Below, in pieces: positions 51,919-60,974 of a stretch of DNA of 64,000 nucleotides. The notes under the pieces were generated by a model. That model saw nothing but the letters and a program-made list of their open reading frames with translations. It made no database searches and was not told the DNA's origin. Position numbers and translations under genes: made by a program. The stretch's first letter is position 1. Each line of letters begins with the position of its first letter. Where the stretch lies: assembly GCF_003550175.1 (NCBI RefSeq), contig NZ_QXDF01000005.1, positions 1 through 64,000 on the forward strand, given 5' to 3'. This DNA is from Dichotomicrobium thermohalophilum. Lineage in GTDB: Bacteria; Pseudomonadota; Alphaproteobacteria; Rhizobiales; Rhodomicrobiaceae.

Positions 51919-52656
51919 TCATGCCCATCTGAGCAGATAGGTGTCCATGATCCAGCCATGCGCGGCGCGCGCCTGCTCGCGGGCCGCCACGATTTCCGCA
52001 CCGACTTTTGCCAGCGGCCCGGCGCGCAGGATTTGCCTCTCCATCCCGAGGTAAGCGCCCCACCAGATGGTCACGCCCTCCGGGTCGATCGCCTGAAACG
52101 CGCATCCCCCATCGAGCATCACCGCGACCGTGGTCGCGCCGTCCGGCCAGCCCTCTTCGCGCAAGCGCCGCCCGGTCGTGATGAGCACTGGCGCGCCGAT
52201 CTCGTTCAGGGGGATGCGATGCGCCGCCGTCAGCGCCTGCAGCGCCGTGATGCCGGGGACGATGCGGATGTCCGGCTGCGGGTCGAGCCGCGCGGCGATG
52301 CGCAGCGAGCTGTCGTAGAGCGATGGGTCGCCCCAGATCAGCAGGGCGGCGGAGGCCGCAGGCGGGGTCTGCGCGGCGAGCGCGGCCTGCCAGGCGGCGG
52401 CCACGGCATCATGCCAGTCGGCCACGCCGGCCATGTAGTCGCCGCTGTCGTTACGCGTCGGGAGGTCAAACTCGACGATCCGCGCGTCGTCGCCCAGCAG
52501 GCGCGCGCAAATCTCCCGGCGCAGATCGGCCAGATCGCGCTTCTCCGCGCCCTTGCGCGGGATCAGCACCAAATCGGCGGTTTGCACCGCGCGCACGCCC
52601 TCCAGCGTGATGTGGTCCGGGTTGCCCGTGCCAATGCCGATGAGCCGAAGTTCCAT
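51919..52656 (-). CDS. cobF: precorrin-6A synthase (deacetylating) CobF
   Basis: A 245-aa SAM-dependent methyltransferase of the tetrapyrrole methylase fold. It methylates C-1 of precorrin-5 and removes the acetyl group to give precorrin-6A, a step specific to the aerobic pathway. Visible motifs are the N-terminal LRLIGIGTGNPDHITLEGV, LLIWGDPSLYDSS (SAM-binding GDP) and RIVPGITALQALTAAHRIP. It is the last gene of the left cob unit, three bases after the cobA stop. Confidence 0.92.
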   Translation of the reverse strand: MELRLIGIGTGNPDHITLEGVRAVQTADLVLIPRKGAEKRDLADLRREICARLLGDDARIVEFDLPTRNDSGDYMAGVADWHDAVAAAWQAALAAQTPPAASAALLIWGDPSLYDSSLRIAARLDPQPDIRIVPGITALQALTAAHRIPLNEIGAPVLITTGRRLREEGWPDGATTVAVMLDGGCAFQAIDPEGVTIWWGAYLGMERQILRAGPLAKVGAEIVAAREQARAAHGWIMDTYLLRWA

Positions 52657-52659
52657 GCC

Positions 52660-53385
52660 CTACTCCGACGTGTCCGCGAGCGGGCCGAACAGGATGATCG
52701 CCGGCTTGTCGCCCGGCTCTTCGCGTAGCTGCGCGGCCAGTTCGGCAACCGTACTGCGCTGCAGGCGCTGATCCGCGCGGCTGATGGCCTCTGCCAGCAA
52801 CGCCGGCGTATCGGGCGGCAGCCCGCGTGCCAACAGCGTGTCGACCAGCGCGGGGAAGGTGCGCTTGCCCATGAACACGGCGGTGGTCGTGCCCGGATCG
52901 GACAGCGCGTCGAGGTCGATGTCCGAAGGCAGCCGGCCGCTGACGTCATGCCCGGTGATGAACTGCACGCGCCGCGCCGTGAGCCGGCGGGTGAGCGGCA
53001 TCTCCGCCGCCGCCGCCGCCGCGCAGACCGACGGCACCCCGGGAATGATCTCGCAGTCGATGCCCGCTTCGCGCAGCGCGTTCAACTCTTCCTCCAGCCG
53101 GCCGAACAGCCCCGGATCACCGGATTTGAGCCGCACGACCCGCGCGCCCGTGAGCGCATAATCCACCAGCAGGCGGCTGACATGCGGCTGGCGCGGCGAC
53201 GGCCGCCCCGCGCGCTTACCCACGCCGACAAGGTCCGCGCCCTTGCGCGCATATTCAAGGATCGGGCCGGATGACAGATCGTCGAACAGCACCGCATCCG
53301 CGCGCTTCAGCCGGTCGACGGCCTTGAGCGTCAACAGCTCGGGGTCGCCCGGCCCCGAACCGACAAAACTGACGAAGCCGGTCAT
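52660..53385 (-). CDS. cobA: uroporphyrinogen-III C-methyltransferase CobA
   Basis: A 241-aa enzyme that methylates uroporphyrinogen III at C-2 and C-7 to precorrin-2. The family signature is VSFVGSGPGDPELLTLKAVDRL, with VVRLKSGDPGLFGR and EIIPGVPSVCAAAAAAEMPLT following. Its length is that of a stand-alone SUMT rather than the CysG fusion. The ATG overlaps the cobB stop by four bases. Confidence 0.92.
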   Translation of the reverse strand: MTGFVSFVGSGPGDPELLTLKAVDRLKRADAVLFDDLSSGPILEYARKGADLVGVGKRAGRPSPRQPHVSRLLVDYALTGARVVRLKSGDPGLFGRLEEELNALREAGIDCEIIPGVPSVCAAAAAAEMPLTRRLTARRVQFITGHDVSGRLPSDIDLDALSDPGTTTAVFMGKRTFPALVDTLLARGLPPDTPALLAEAISRADQRLQRSTVAELAAQLREEPGDKPAIILFGPLADTSE

Positions 53386-54692
53386 GCGCCGGTCTCCGCG
53401 ATCAGGTGGAAGAAGGTGCCGGTGACTTGCCCGCGGCGCGAGCCGGTCTCGGGGACGGGGTTGCCGTCGGCATCCGCGACCTCGGCCAGCGGCGCGTCGG
53501 GCTCATCGAGGATGGTGGAATAGTGGAACTCGTGCCCGCGAAGAACCGCGCCCGCCGCCCGCCCCGGCATCGGGGCAACCAGCCGCGCGCCGCGATAGCC
53601 CAGATGCAGCTTGCGGGTCTCATAGCTCGTCACGAGGCCGAGCAGCCCGGCCATCTCGTGGCGCGCGCCGGCCTTGTCGATCAGCGCCGCGCCGAGCGCC
53701 ATGTAGCCGCCACACTCGCCATGCACCGGGCGCGTCTCGGCGTGGCGGCGCAGGCCCGCCTTGAACGTTTCCGCCGCCGCGAGCCGGCCGGCGTGCAACT
53801 CCGGGTAGCCGCCCGGTAGCCAGACCAGATCAGCCACCGCGTCGGGCGCTTCATCGGCAAGCGGCGAAAACGGCACGATCTCCGCGCCCGCTTCGCGCCA
53901 GCCCTTGAGAAGGTGCGGATAGGTGAAGGAAAACGCTTCGTCCCGCGCGAGCGCGATGCGTTGCGCTGGCGGTTGCGGGAGCTTGCCGGGCATGTTGGCC
54001 GCCCCCGCCAGCGCCGCCGCGCGGATCGCCGCCAGATCAACGTGTTCGCGCAGGAACGCCGCATATCCCGCAATCGCCGCCTCCAGATCGGGATGCTCCA
54101 CCGCCTGGATCAGCCCCAGATGCCGCTCCGGCAGGGTCAGATCGCCGCGGCGCGGCAGCACACCGAGCACGCGCAGGCCCGCCTCCTCCATGCCCAGCCG
54201 GATCAACCGCTCATGGCGCGGGCTCGCCACGCGGTTGAGGATCACGCCCGCCAGAGGCAGGTCCGGCCAGTAGCGCGCAAAGCCAAGCGCCGTCGCCGCT
54301 GCCGACTGCGCCTGCCCACCGACATCAAGCACCAGCACCACCGGCCAGCCCATGCGCGCCGCCGTCTCTGCGCTCGATCCGAAACCGGTCGCCCCGCGCG
54401 TCGCCACGCCGTCGTAAAGCCCCATCGAGCCTTCCGCGACGATAATATCCGCGCCTTCGGCCTGCGCCGCGATCGCCGCGAGCAGCCGCTCATCCATCGC
54501 CCATGTGTCGAGATTGAACGAATCGCGCCCGACGGCGGCGCGGTGAAACGCGGGGTCGATGTAATCCGGCCCGCTCTTGAACGGCTGGACGCTCAGCCCG
54601 TCCTCGGCCAGCGCGCGGAGCAGGCCGAGCATCACGGTCGTCTTGCCGGTGCCGGAGCTGGGCGCGGAGATCATCAGGCCGGGAATGCTCAT
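53382..54692 (-). CDS. cobB: hydrogenobyrinic acid / cobyrinate a,c-diamide synthase CobB
   Basis: A 436-aa glutamine-dependent amidotransferase. The N-terminal dethiobiotin-synthetase-like ATP site is [18 protein letters not shown]. The C-terminal class I glutaminase domain has nucleophile Cys in [13 protein letters not shown] and [14 protein letters not shown]. In the aerobic pathway it amidates hydrogenobyrinic acid at the a and c side chains before cobalt insertion by CobNST. The start overlaps the cobM stop. Confidence 0.93.
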   Translation of the reverse strand: MSIPGLMISAPSSGTGKTTVMLGLLRALAEDGLSVQPFKSGPDYIDPAFHRAAVGRDSFNLDTWAMDERLLAAIAAQAEGADIIVAEGSMGLYDGVATRGATGFGSSAETAARMGWPVVLVLDVGGQAQSAAATALGFARYWPDLPLAGVILNRVASPRHERLIRLGMEEAGLRVLGVLPRRGDLTLPERHLGLIQAVEHPDLEAAIAGYAAFLREHVDLAAIRAAALAGAANMPGKLPQPPAQRIALARDEAFSFTYPHLLKGWREAGAEIVPFSPLADEAPDAVADLVWLPGGYPELHAGRLAAAETFKAGLRRHAETRPVHGECGGYMALGAALIDKAGARHEMAGLLGLVTSYETRKLHLGYRGARLVAPMPGRAAGAVLRGHEFHYSTILDEPDAPLAEVADADGNPVPETGSRRGQVTGTFFHLIAETGA

Positions 54693-55462
54693 GTCGCGCC
54701 TCCATTTGCGCTGCGGGGGCGGAAACGGCGGTCGTAATCGGCGGCGTAAAGCCGGCTGTCGTCGAAGCCTTCGCCCGCCAGCGCCGGGCCGACGAGGATC
54801 AGCGCGGTGCGCTCGATCCCCTCGCCCAGCGCGGCCTCGATTTCCGCAAGTGTCGCGCGAACGATGCGCTGCTCCGGCCAGCTTGCGCGGTAGACCACGG
54901 CGACCGGGCAGTCCGGCCCATAAGCGGGCAGGAGATCGGCCACGACCTCCGCGAGGTTATGGATCGACAGGTGGATCGCTAGCGTCGCGCCCGTTGCCGC
55001 GAAGTTGCGTAGAGTCTCGCCTTCCGGCATGGCCGAGGCGCGGCCCGGCGTGCGCGTCAGCACCACCGATTGCGCCAGCCCCGGCAGCGTCAGTTCCGCC
55101 TCCAACGCGGCGGCAGCGGCTGAGAAGGACGGCACGCCCGGCGTCACGCTCACCGGGATGCCTTCCGCGCGCAACCGGCGGATCTGCTCGCCCATCGCGG
55201 ACCAGATCGACACGTCCCCCGAATGCAGCCGCGCGACGTCATGGCCCGCCTCGTGCGCCGCGCGGCATTCGGCGATGATCGCATCAAGATCGAGCGGCGC
55301 GGTGTTAACGATGCGCGCACCCGGTGGGCAATGCGCCAGCACGCCTTCGGGAACCAGCGAACCCGCGTACAGGCACACCGGACAGGACGCGATCAGATCG
55401 CGCCCGCGCAAGGTCAAAAGGTCCGGCGCACCCGGCCCGGCGCCGATGAAGTGCACGGTCAT
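54689..55462 (-). CDS. cobM: precorrin-4 C11-methyltransferase CobM
   Basis: A 257-aa methyltransferase acting on C-11. The N-terminus [18 protein letters not shown] and [12 protein letters not shown] are typical, as are [16 protein letters not shown] and [18 protein letters not shown]. It is in the middle of the left cob unit with 4-nt overlaps on both sides. Confidence 0.93.
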   Translation of the reverse strand: MTVHFIGAGPGAPDLLTLRGRDLIASCPVCLYAGSLVPEGVLAHCPPGARIVNTAPLDLDAIIAECRAAHEAGHDVARLHSGDVSIWSAMGEQIRRLRAEGIPVSVTPGVPSFSAAAAALEAELTLPGLAQSVVLTRTPGRASAMPEGETLRNFAATGATLAIHLSIHNLAEVVADLLPAYGPDCPVAVVYRASWPEQRIVRATLAEIEAALGEGIERTALILVGPALAGEGFDDSRLYAADYDRRFRPRSANGGAT

Positions 55463-55827
55463 GCGCCCTCCCCTATCGCGATGGCGCAGGTTGCCAAGCG
55501 GTCGGCGGAGATGTGGCGCGGAGCGAGCAGGCGAGCGCCCGGCCCGGCGGCGGCGAGCGCGGCGGCTTCGGCGACGCTGCCGGTGTGGCGCGCGGCGCGC
55601 ACGCGGGGCGCTTCGGTCGGAGTTTGCTGGCGGCTCAGGTCATTGGCCGAGATGGCGCGGACGCTCACGCCCATCTCCCTTGCCAATTCGCTCAGGCAGG
55701 CCGCCTGCGCTTTATCCTCAGGCGCGGCGAAGGCCGTGACTTTGCGCTCGCCCGCCGCGTGCGCCAGCGCATCGCGCAAACTGTCCGCCGTCGCCGCCGC
55801 GCGAAAGCCGAAACCCGCCACGATCAT
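55459..55827 (-). CDS. cobE: CobE/CbiG C-terminal-like cobalamin biosynthesis protein
   Basis: A 122-aa small protein. It begins [21 protein letters not shown] and has [20 protein letters not shown] and the C-terminal [18 protein letters not shown], as in CobE. In the aerobic pathway its exact role is unsettled; the related CbiG domain opens the lactone ring in the anaerobic route. ATG 55827 overlaps the cobL stop (ATGA). An in-frame ATG at 55842 is the alternative. Confidence 0.88.
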   Translation of the reverse strand: MIVAGFGFRAAATADSLRDALAHAAGERKVTAFAAPEDKAQAACLSELAREMGVSVRAISANDLSRQQTPTEAPRVRAARHTGSVAEAAALAAAGPGARLLAPRHISADRLATCAIAIGEGA

Positions 55828-57023
55828 CGCATCACGCTCCATTGCACAATCGGATAGGCCGCGCGCCAGCCGCGCTTGCTGCCCAGCGGCGCGGCCTCGG
55901 AAATGTCGAAGCGCATCAGCCGGCCGCCCTGCGCCGCGTGCCAGCGCGCCAGCAGCGCCTCGGATTCCAGCGTCACCGCGTTCGCGACGATGCGCGCGCC
56001 CTCTGGCAGCCGCGCCCACAAATCCGCCAGCAGCGCCTCCGACAGCCCGCCGCCGATGAACACCGCTTGGGGCGCAGCCGAGCCCTCAAGCGCCTCCGGC
56101 GCGCGCCCCTCGACAACCTCCAGCCGGTCCACGCCCAGCCGCTCGGCATTCGCCCGCGCGCGCGCCGCCCGCTCCGGCACCGCCTCGATCGCCGTGGCGG
56201 TAGTCTGCGGATGCGCCAGCAGCCATTCGATGCTGATCGCGCCCGACCCCGCGCCGATATCCCACAGGTGCTCGCCCGCGCGGGGGGCCAGCGCCGCCAG
56301 CGTCAGCGCGCGCACAGGCGCCTTGGTGATCTGCCCGTCATGGTCGAACAGGTCGTCGGGCCGGCCCGGTGTGGCCGAGACCACCGCGCCCTCGCCCGCG
56401 ACTTCCAGCGCCACGCAGACCGGATGCGCGATGTCGGCAAACGCCATCTCATCCGCCCGCGCCTGCCGGATGCGCTCGCGAGGCCCGCCCAGCGCCTCCA
56501 TCACGCAGAGCGTGCTCGCGCCGAAGCCCTGCGCCGTCAGCCATTCCGCCAGCGCGCCCACCGCCTCGCCGTCGCGCAGCAGCACGATCAGCCGCGCCCC
56601 CGGCGCGAGATGCGGGCGCAGGCGCATCAACGGAGCGGCATGCAGCCCAAAGCACGTCACCCGCTCCAGCGGCCAGCCGAGCCGGGCAGCGGCCAAGGAC
56701 GCGCTCGACGGCGCGGGCAGCGCGCGCCACTCGCCCGCCTCAAAATGCCGCGCCAGCACCGATCCCGCCCCATGCCAGAAAGGATCGCCCGAGGCCAGCA
56801 CCGCCACGCGCTGACCCCGAAAGCGCATCAGCAGCGGCAGCCCTTCCGCAAACGGCACGGGCCATTCGATGACCTCCGCGCGCAGCGGCGGCAACAAGCC
56901 GAGATGCCGTTTCGGCCCCATGACGATCTCGGCGGCCTCCAACGCCGCCATGCTTGCCGGCGGCAGGCCATCCGGTCCATCCTCGCCGATCCCGATGATG
57001 GTGAGCCACGGAGCCTCAGCCAT
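55824..57023 (-). CDS. cobL: precorrin-6Y C5,15-methyltransferase (decarboxylating) CobL
   Basis: A 399-aa fusion of two methyltransferases. The N-terminal CbiE-like half (~1-200) has LTIIGIGEDGPDGLPPAS and VAVLASGDPFWHGAG. The C-terminal CbiT-like half (~215-390) has the SAM site LWDIGAGSGAISIEWLL. It methylates C-5 and C-15 and decarboxylates the ring-C acetate. The ATG at 57023 shares its AT with the start codon of the opposite-strand cobK in the tetramer CATG. A GTG at 57053 would lie inside cobK. Confidence 0.92.
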   Translation of the reverse strand: MAEAPWLTIIGIGEDGPDGLPPASMAALEAAEIVMGPKRHLGLLPPLRAEVIEWPVPFAEGLPLLMRFRGQRVAVLASGDPFWHGAGSVLARHFEAGEWRALPAPSSASLAAARLGWPLERVTCFGLHAAPLMRLRPHLAPGARLIVLLRDGEAVGALAEWLTAQGFGASTLCVMEALGGPRERIRQARADEMAFADIAHPVCVALEVAGEGAVVSATPGRPDDLFDHDGQITKAPVRALTLAALAPRAGEHLWDIGAGSGAISIEWLLAHPQTTATAIEAVPERAARARANAERLGVDRLEVVEGRAPEALEGSAAPQAVFIGGGLSEALLADLWARLPEGARIVANAVTLESEALLARWHAAQGGRLMRFDISEAAPLGSKRGWRAAYPIVQWSVMR

Positions 57024-57777
57024 GCGCGTCAAACTCCTGATCCTCGGCGGCACCAGCGAGGCCAGTGCGCTCGCCCGCGCCGTCGCCGCGCGCGGGATCG
57101 ACGCGGTGATCTCCTACGCCGGCCGGGTGGAGCGCCCGCGCGACCTGCCCATCCCGCGCAGGGTCGGCGGCTTTGGCGGCGCGGGCGGGCTGGCGGAATA
57201 CCTGCGCGCGAACGCCATCACGCATGTGGTCGACGCCACCCACCCCTTCGCCGCGCAGATGAGCCGCAACGCCATGGAGGCCTGTGCGCAGACCGGCGTG
57301 CCGCTCGTGGCGCTGACGCGCCCGGCCTGGACGCCCGGCCCCGGCGATGACTGGCGCGAAGTGCCCGACATCCCAGCCGCCGTTGCCGCGCTGGCCGGGC
57401 CCCCGCGCCGCGTTATGCTGCCGATCGGGCGCATGCACCTTGCCGAATTCGCCGCGCAGCCGCAGCACGCCTACTTGCTCCGCCTCGTCGACCCGCCCGA
57501 GACCCCGCCGCCCCTGCCGCGTCATTCCATCGTGGTTTCGCGCGGGCCGTTCACTGTGGAGGGCGATACGGCGCTGCTGCGCGAGCACGGCATCGAGTTG
57601 ATCGTCGCAAAGAACGCCGGCGGCAGCGGCGCGCGGGCCAAGCTGGACGCGGCGCGGGCGCTGGGCCTGCCCGTCATAATGATCGCGCGCCCGCCCTTGC
57701 CCGAGCGGCGGGAGGTGACAACGCCGGAGGCTGTGCTCGACTGGATCGATCATGCCGGCACCGATCTGGGCGTGTAG
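57022..57777 (+). CDS. cobK: precorrin-6A reductase CobK
   Basis: A 251-aa NADPH-dependent reductase turning precorrin-6A into dihydroprecorrin-6B. The nucleotide motif is KLLILGGTSEASALARA. YAGRVERPRDLPIPRRVGGFG, VDATHPFAAQMSRNA and VAKNAGGSGARAKLDAA follow, all family marks. GGAG lies eight bases before ATG 57022. It is the only cob gene here on the plus strand, filling the space between cobJ and cobL and overlapping the cobJ 3' end by 28 bp. Confidence 0.92.
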   Translation: MRVKLLILGGTSEASALARAVAARGIDAVISYAGRVERPRDLPIPRRVGGFGGAGGLAEYLRANAITHVVDATHPFAAQMSRNAMEACAQTGVPLVALTRPAWTPGPGDDWREVPDIPAAVAALAGPPRRVMLPIGRMHLAEFAAQPQHAYLLRLVDPPETPPPLPRHSIVVSRGPFTVEGDTALLREHGIELIVAKNAGGSGARAKLDAARALGLPVIMIARPPLPERREVTTPEAVLDWIDHAGTDLGV

Positions 57778-58499
57778 ACGAACGGGCGGCCCGCGCGCTT
57801 GATGATGCGCGAGCGGCTGGAGCCGACGATCACGACCGTGCGCATGTCGGCCATCTCCGGCGCGGCGTCGCGCAGGCGCACAATATCGATCTGCTCCTCC
57901 GACGTGCTGACCGCGCGGGCAAAGATGATGGGCCGCTCCGGCTCGCACGCCTCACCCAGCACGGCCAGAGCGCGCGCGAAGCCTTCCGGCCGCGCCTTGG
58001 AGCGTGGATTATAAAGCGCCATGGCGAAGTCGGCCTCCGCCGCCAGCCGGAGCCGCTTTTCGATCAGCGCCCACGGCTTCAGATTGTCCGACAGGTTGAT
58101 GGCGCAGAAGTCGTGCCCGAGCGGCGCGCCCGCCCGCGCCGCCGCCGCGAGCATCGCCGTGACGCCGGGCAATACGTGAATGTCCAAATCGCGCCACGCC
58201 GGCTCCGCCTCCAGCGCCTCGAACACCGCCGCGGCCATGCCGAACACGCCGGGATCGCCCGACGATACAACCACCACGCGCCGCCCCTCGGCGGCCATGC
58301 GCAACGCCTCGCGCGCGCGGTCCAGCTCGACGCGATTGTCGCTGGCGTGCCGCGCCTGCCCGGCCCGCTCCGGCACCCGCGCAACATAAGGCGCATACCC
58401 AACCACGTCGCTCGCCGCTTCCAGCGCCTGCGCGACCTCCGGCGTCATCAACGCATCCGCGCCCGGCCCGAGCCCCGCGATTGCCAACCATCCCCTCAT
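57750..58499 (-). CDS. cobJ: precorrin-3B C17-methyltransferase CobJ
   Basis: A 249-aa methyltransferase that adds a methyl at C-17 with ring contraction. Motifs are LAIAGLGPGADALMTPE, VVGYAPYVARVP, VVVVSSGDPGVFGMAA and VLPGVTAMLAAAARAGAPLGHD (in part). The C-terminal ALYNPRSKARPEGF and TVVIVGSSRS are typical. It is the last gene of the right cob unit. Its 4-nt overlap with cobI suggests coupling. Confidence 0.93.
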   Translation of the reverse strand: MRGWLAIAGLGPGADALMTPEVAQALEAASDVVGYAPYVARVPERAGQARHASDNRVELDRAREALRMAAEGRRVVVVSSGDPGVFGMAAAVFEALEAEPAWRDLDIHVLPGVTAMLAAAARAGAPLGHDFCAINLSDNLKPWALIEKRLRLAAEADFAMALYNPRSKARPEGFARALAVLGEACEPERPIIFARAVSTSEEQIDIVRLRDAAPEMADMRTVVIVGSSRSRIIKRAGRPFVYTPRSVPA

Positions 58500-59224
58500 G
58501 GCCGCCGCCCCTGCCCGTGCACGACGATCATGGAGAAGTAGGGCGCGGGTTTGCTCGGCGCCTCGGTCAGCCGGCGCACGGTCTGGTTCGGCATGGTCGC
58601 GTATTCGATCAGCCAGGCCGCCTCCAGCCGCCCAGTCGCGGCCAGCGCGCGGCGGACCTTGTCGAGGTTGCGCCCGAGTTTCATGACGACAAGCGCGTCT
58701 GCCTCAGCGATGCGCCGGGTCAGCTCATCTTCGGGCAGCGTGCCGGTCAGCACGACGAGCACATCATCTCCCCAGGTCACGGGGATGCCTGTCGCCGTCC
58801 AGGCACCCGACATGCCGGTGATGCCCGGAACGACCTCGACCGGCACGTCGTCCTTAAGCCGCTCATGGAGGTGCATGAACGAGCCGTAGAAGAACGGGTC
58901 GCCCTCGCACAGCACCACGACATCCTCGCCCGCCGCGGCGAGGCCACGCAGATGCGCCGTGCACTCGGCATAGAACGCGGACAGCATGTCTTTATAGGCC
59001 GGGTCGTGGAATGAAATCTCCGTCGTGACCGGGTATTCCATCGGGTGTTCCCGTGCATCAGCGTGCAGCATCCCCTCGACGATGCGCCGCGCGTGTCCGG
59101 CCCGGCCCGCCTTTCGGAAATAGGCGACATGCCGCGCCGCGCGGATCAGGCTGTCAGCTTTCCGGCTCATCAGGTCGGGATCGCCGGGTCCCAGGCCGAC
59201 GCCGTAGATCGTACCCATTGTCAT
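58496..59224 (-). CDS. cobI: precorrin-2 C20-methyltransferase CobI
   Basis: A 242-aa methyltransferase making precorrin-3A. It begins MTMGTIYGVGLGPGDPDLMS and contains VVLCEGDPFFYGSFMHLHERL (in part) and EVVPGITGMSGAWTATGIP. The ATG at 59224 overlaps the cobH stop (ATGA). The open frame extends upstream to 59485 inside cobH but is not needed. Confidence 0.93.
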   Translation of the reverse strand: MTMGTIYGVGLGPGDPDLMSRKADSLIRAARHVAYFRKAGRAGHARRIVEGMLHADAREHPMEYPVTTEISFHDPAYKDMLSAFYAECTAHLRGLAAAGEDVVVLCEGDPFFYGSFMHLHERLKDDVPVEVVPGITGMSGAWTATGIPVTWGDDVLVVLTGTLPEDELTRRIAEADALVVMKLGRNLDKVRRALAATGRLEAAWLIEYATMPNQTVRRLTEAPSKPAPYFSMIVVHGQGRRP

Positions 59225-59853
59225 TCGGCCGCACTCGCGATCGCGTTGACGGCCGCGACCGTTATCGCGCTTCCGCCCAGCCGCCCACGCACGATGCAGC
59301 ACGGTGCGGGCCGGTCGGTCCAGAGCGCGTCTTTCGACTCCACCGCGCCGACAAAGCCAACCGGACAGCCAATGATCGCCGCCGGGCGCGGGCAGGCCGG
59401 GTCTTCCAGCATGTTGAGCAGGTGGAACAGCGCGGTGGGCGCGTTGCCGATGGCCACCACCGCACCCTTCAGCCGCGGCCGCCACATCTCCAGCGCCGCC
59501 GCCGAACGTGTGGTGTTCAGTTCCTGCGCCAGCGCGGGGACGCGCTCATCGCCCAGCGTGCAGATCACCGCATTCTCCGCCGGCAACCGCTTCCGCGTGA
59601 CACCCTCGCTGACCATGCGCGTGTCGCACAGGATCGGCGCGCCATCCTCCAACGCCGCGCGCGCCGTCTCCACGAAACCGGGCGAAAAATGGATGTCGCG
59701 CGCGAGCTCAACCAGACCGGCGGCATGGATCATTCGCACAGCCACCGGCTCTTCCAGCGCGTCGAAGCGCGCGAGGTCGGCCTCCGCCCGGATGGTTGCG
59801 AAGGATTGGCGATAGATCGCCGCGCCGTCTGTCTCGTAGACGTGGGGCATCAC
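59221..59853 (-). CDS. cobH: precorrin-8X methylmutase CobH
   Basis: A 210-aa enzyme that moves the C-11 methyl to C-12, giving hydrogenobyrinic acid. The family blocks are VRMIHAAGLVELARDIHFSPG, with the catalytic-type His, ILCDTRMVSEGVTRKRL, AVVAIGNAPTALFHLL and IIGCPVGFVGAVESKDAL. It overlaps cobG and cobI by four bases each. Confidence 0.94.
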   Translation of the reverse strand: MMPHVYETDGAAIYRQSFATIRAEADLARFDALEEPVAVRMIHAAGLVELARDIHFSPGFVETARAALEDGAPILCDTRMVSEGVTRKRLPAENAVICTLGDERVPALAQELNTTRSAAALEMWRPRLKGAVVAIGNAPTALFHLLNMLEDPACPRPAAIIGCPVGFVGAVESKDALWTDRPAPCCIVRGRLGGSAITVAAVNAIASAAE

Positions 59854-60974
59854 GGCAGCTCCGCACCGCTGGCGAGGGCCTCGGGCGTCAGGCCGCGCCG
59901 CGTCGGCGCATCACCCGGCTTGCCGCCGTGCACGAGATCGAAGCCGCCATCGCGCCCGACCAGCGTGACATCCGCCGCGCGCGGGCGCGCACAGCCCTTT
60001 TCGCAGCCTGAGACGTGCAGGTCGCCGTCAACACGGCCAGCGAGCGCGCGGGCGAGCCTGCGGGTTTCCACTGTCGCGGCCGAGCAGGCCGGTGCGCCGG
60101 GGCAGGCATCCACGCGCAGAAGCGGATCATCCGGCGCGTCGATGAACGGATGCGCGGGCAGCGCGCGAACGCCTTCCAGCGCGAACAGCCGCCACGGCGT
60201 GACGCGCAGCGCCGCCGCGCGGCTTTCCACCGTCACGTCGGCTAGCGCCTCGGCAGGAAGCTGGCCGAACGGCGCACCCAGCACAGGCCCGCCAATGTCA
60301 TCGCCCGGTCTGGGCTTTGCGCGCGGCGAAGCGGGCGGCTCGCTCTGCCACGCCTGCGGCAACGGGACGGAGCGCAACAGCCGCGCCATTCGTCGCTCTT
60401 CGCCGCGCGCCGCGAACCAGTGCGCGAGCGCGACCACCGCGTCGATCGCCTCGCTTTCGGCGACGGGGCAGCCCTGCGCCGCGCCGTCCGCGCGGACGAT
60501 CAGCCCGCCCCCCGCGCCGCGCTCGATGCGGATGTCGGCGGGTGTATCGCGGAGGATCGAACCGTCCCCGGCATCGACCGCGAAACCGAACTTGCCCGGC
60601 AGCGCGGGCAACTCGCCCAGCCGTTGCGCCATCTTCTCCGCCAGCCGCGCCGTGGCATCGCCCGCGCGCCAGTCCGGCGCGACGATGATATTGCGCCGTG
60701 CCTCGCGCACCGGGTCGGCATCCAGCAGGCCGAACACCGAAAGCGCCTCTACAAGCGCCGCATGATCTTCCTGCGCCACGCCGCGAATTTGCAGATTCGC
60801 ACGATTGGTCAGGTCGATGATCCCGTTGCCGTATTGCGCCGCCGCCTCGCACAGGCCGATGACCTGCGCGCGGTCCAGCCGTCCGGCATGCGGCCGCACC
60901 CGCACGATCAGCCCGTCCCCGGACATCATCGGGCGGTAAGCGCTGGGGCACCATCCTTTCACCATCACCGTCAC
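59850..60974 (-). CDS. cobG: precorrin-3B synthase CobG (4Fe-4S)
   Basis: A 374-aa monooxygenase of the sulfite/nitrite reductase-like fold that hydroxylates C-20 with O2, so the pathway here is the aerobic one. The N-terminus has VMVKGWCPSAYRPMMSGDG. The C-terminal cluster ligands are in VDACPGAPACSAATVETRR and HVSGCEKGCARP. GTG 60974 overlaps the cobN stop (GTGA). ATG 60965 is the alternative start. It carries CobG rather than the CobZ alternative found in some purple bacteria. Confidence 0.9.
   Translation of the reverse strand: MTVMVKGWCPSAYRPMMSGDGLIVRVRPHAGRLDRAQVIGLCEAAAQYGNGIIDLTNRANLQIRGVAQEDHAALVEALSVFGLLDADPVREARRNIIVAPDWRAGDATARLAEKMAQRLGELPALPGKFGFAVDAGDGSILRDTPADIRIERGAGGGLIVRADGAAQGCPVAESEAIDAVVALAHWFAARGEERRMARLLRSVPLPQAWQSEPPASPRAKPRPGDDIGGPVLGAPFGQLPAEALADVTVESRAAALRVTPWRLFALEGVRALPAHPFIDAPDDPLLRVDACPGAPACSAATVETRRLARALAGRVDGDLHVSGCEKGCARPRAADVTLVGRDGGFDLVHGGKPGDAPTRRGLTPEALASGAELP

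Noticed and set aside
55842-57350. 502-codon plus-strand open frame across cobL and cobK
   Set aside because: Arg/Gln/His-rich shadow that would overlap cobK in another frame. cobL and cobK are both recognised by motif.
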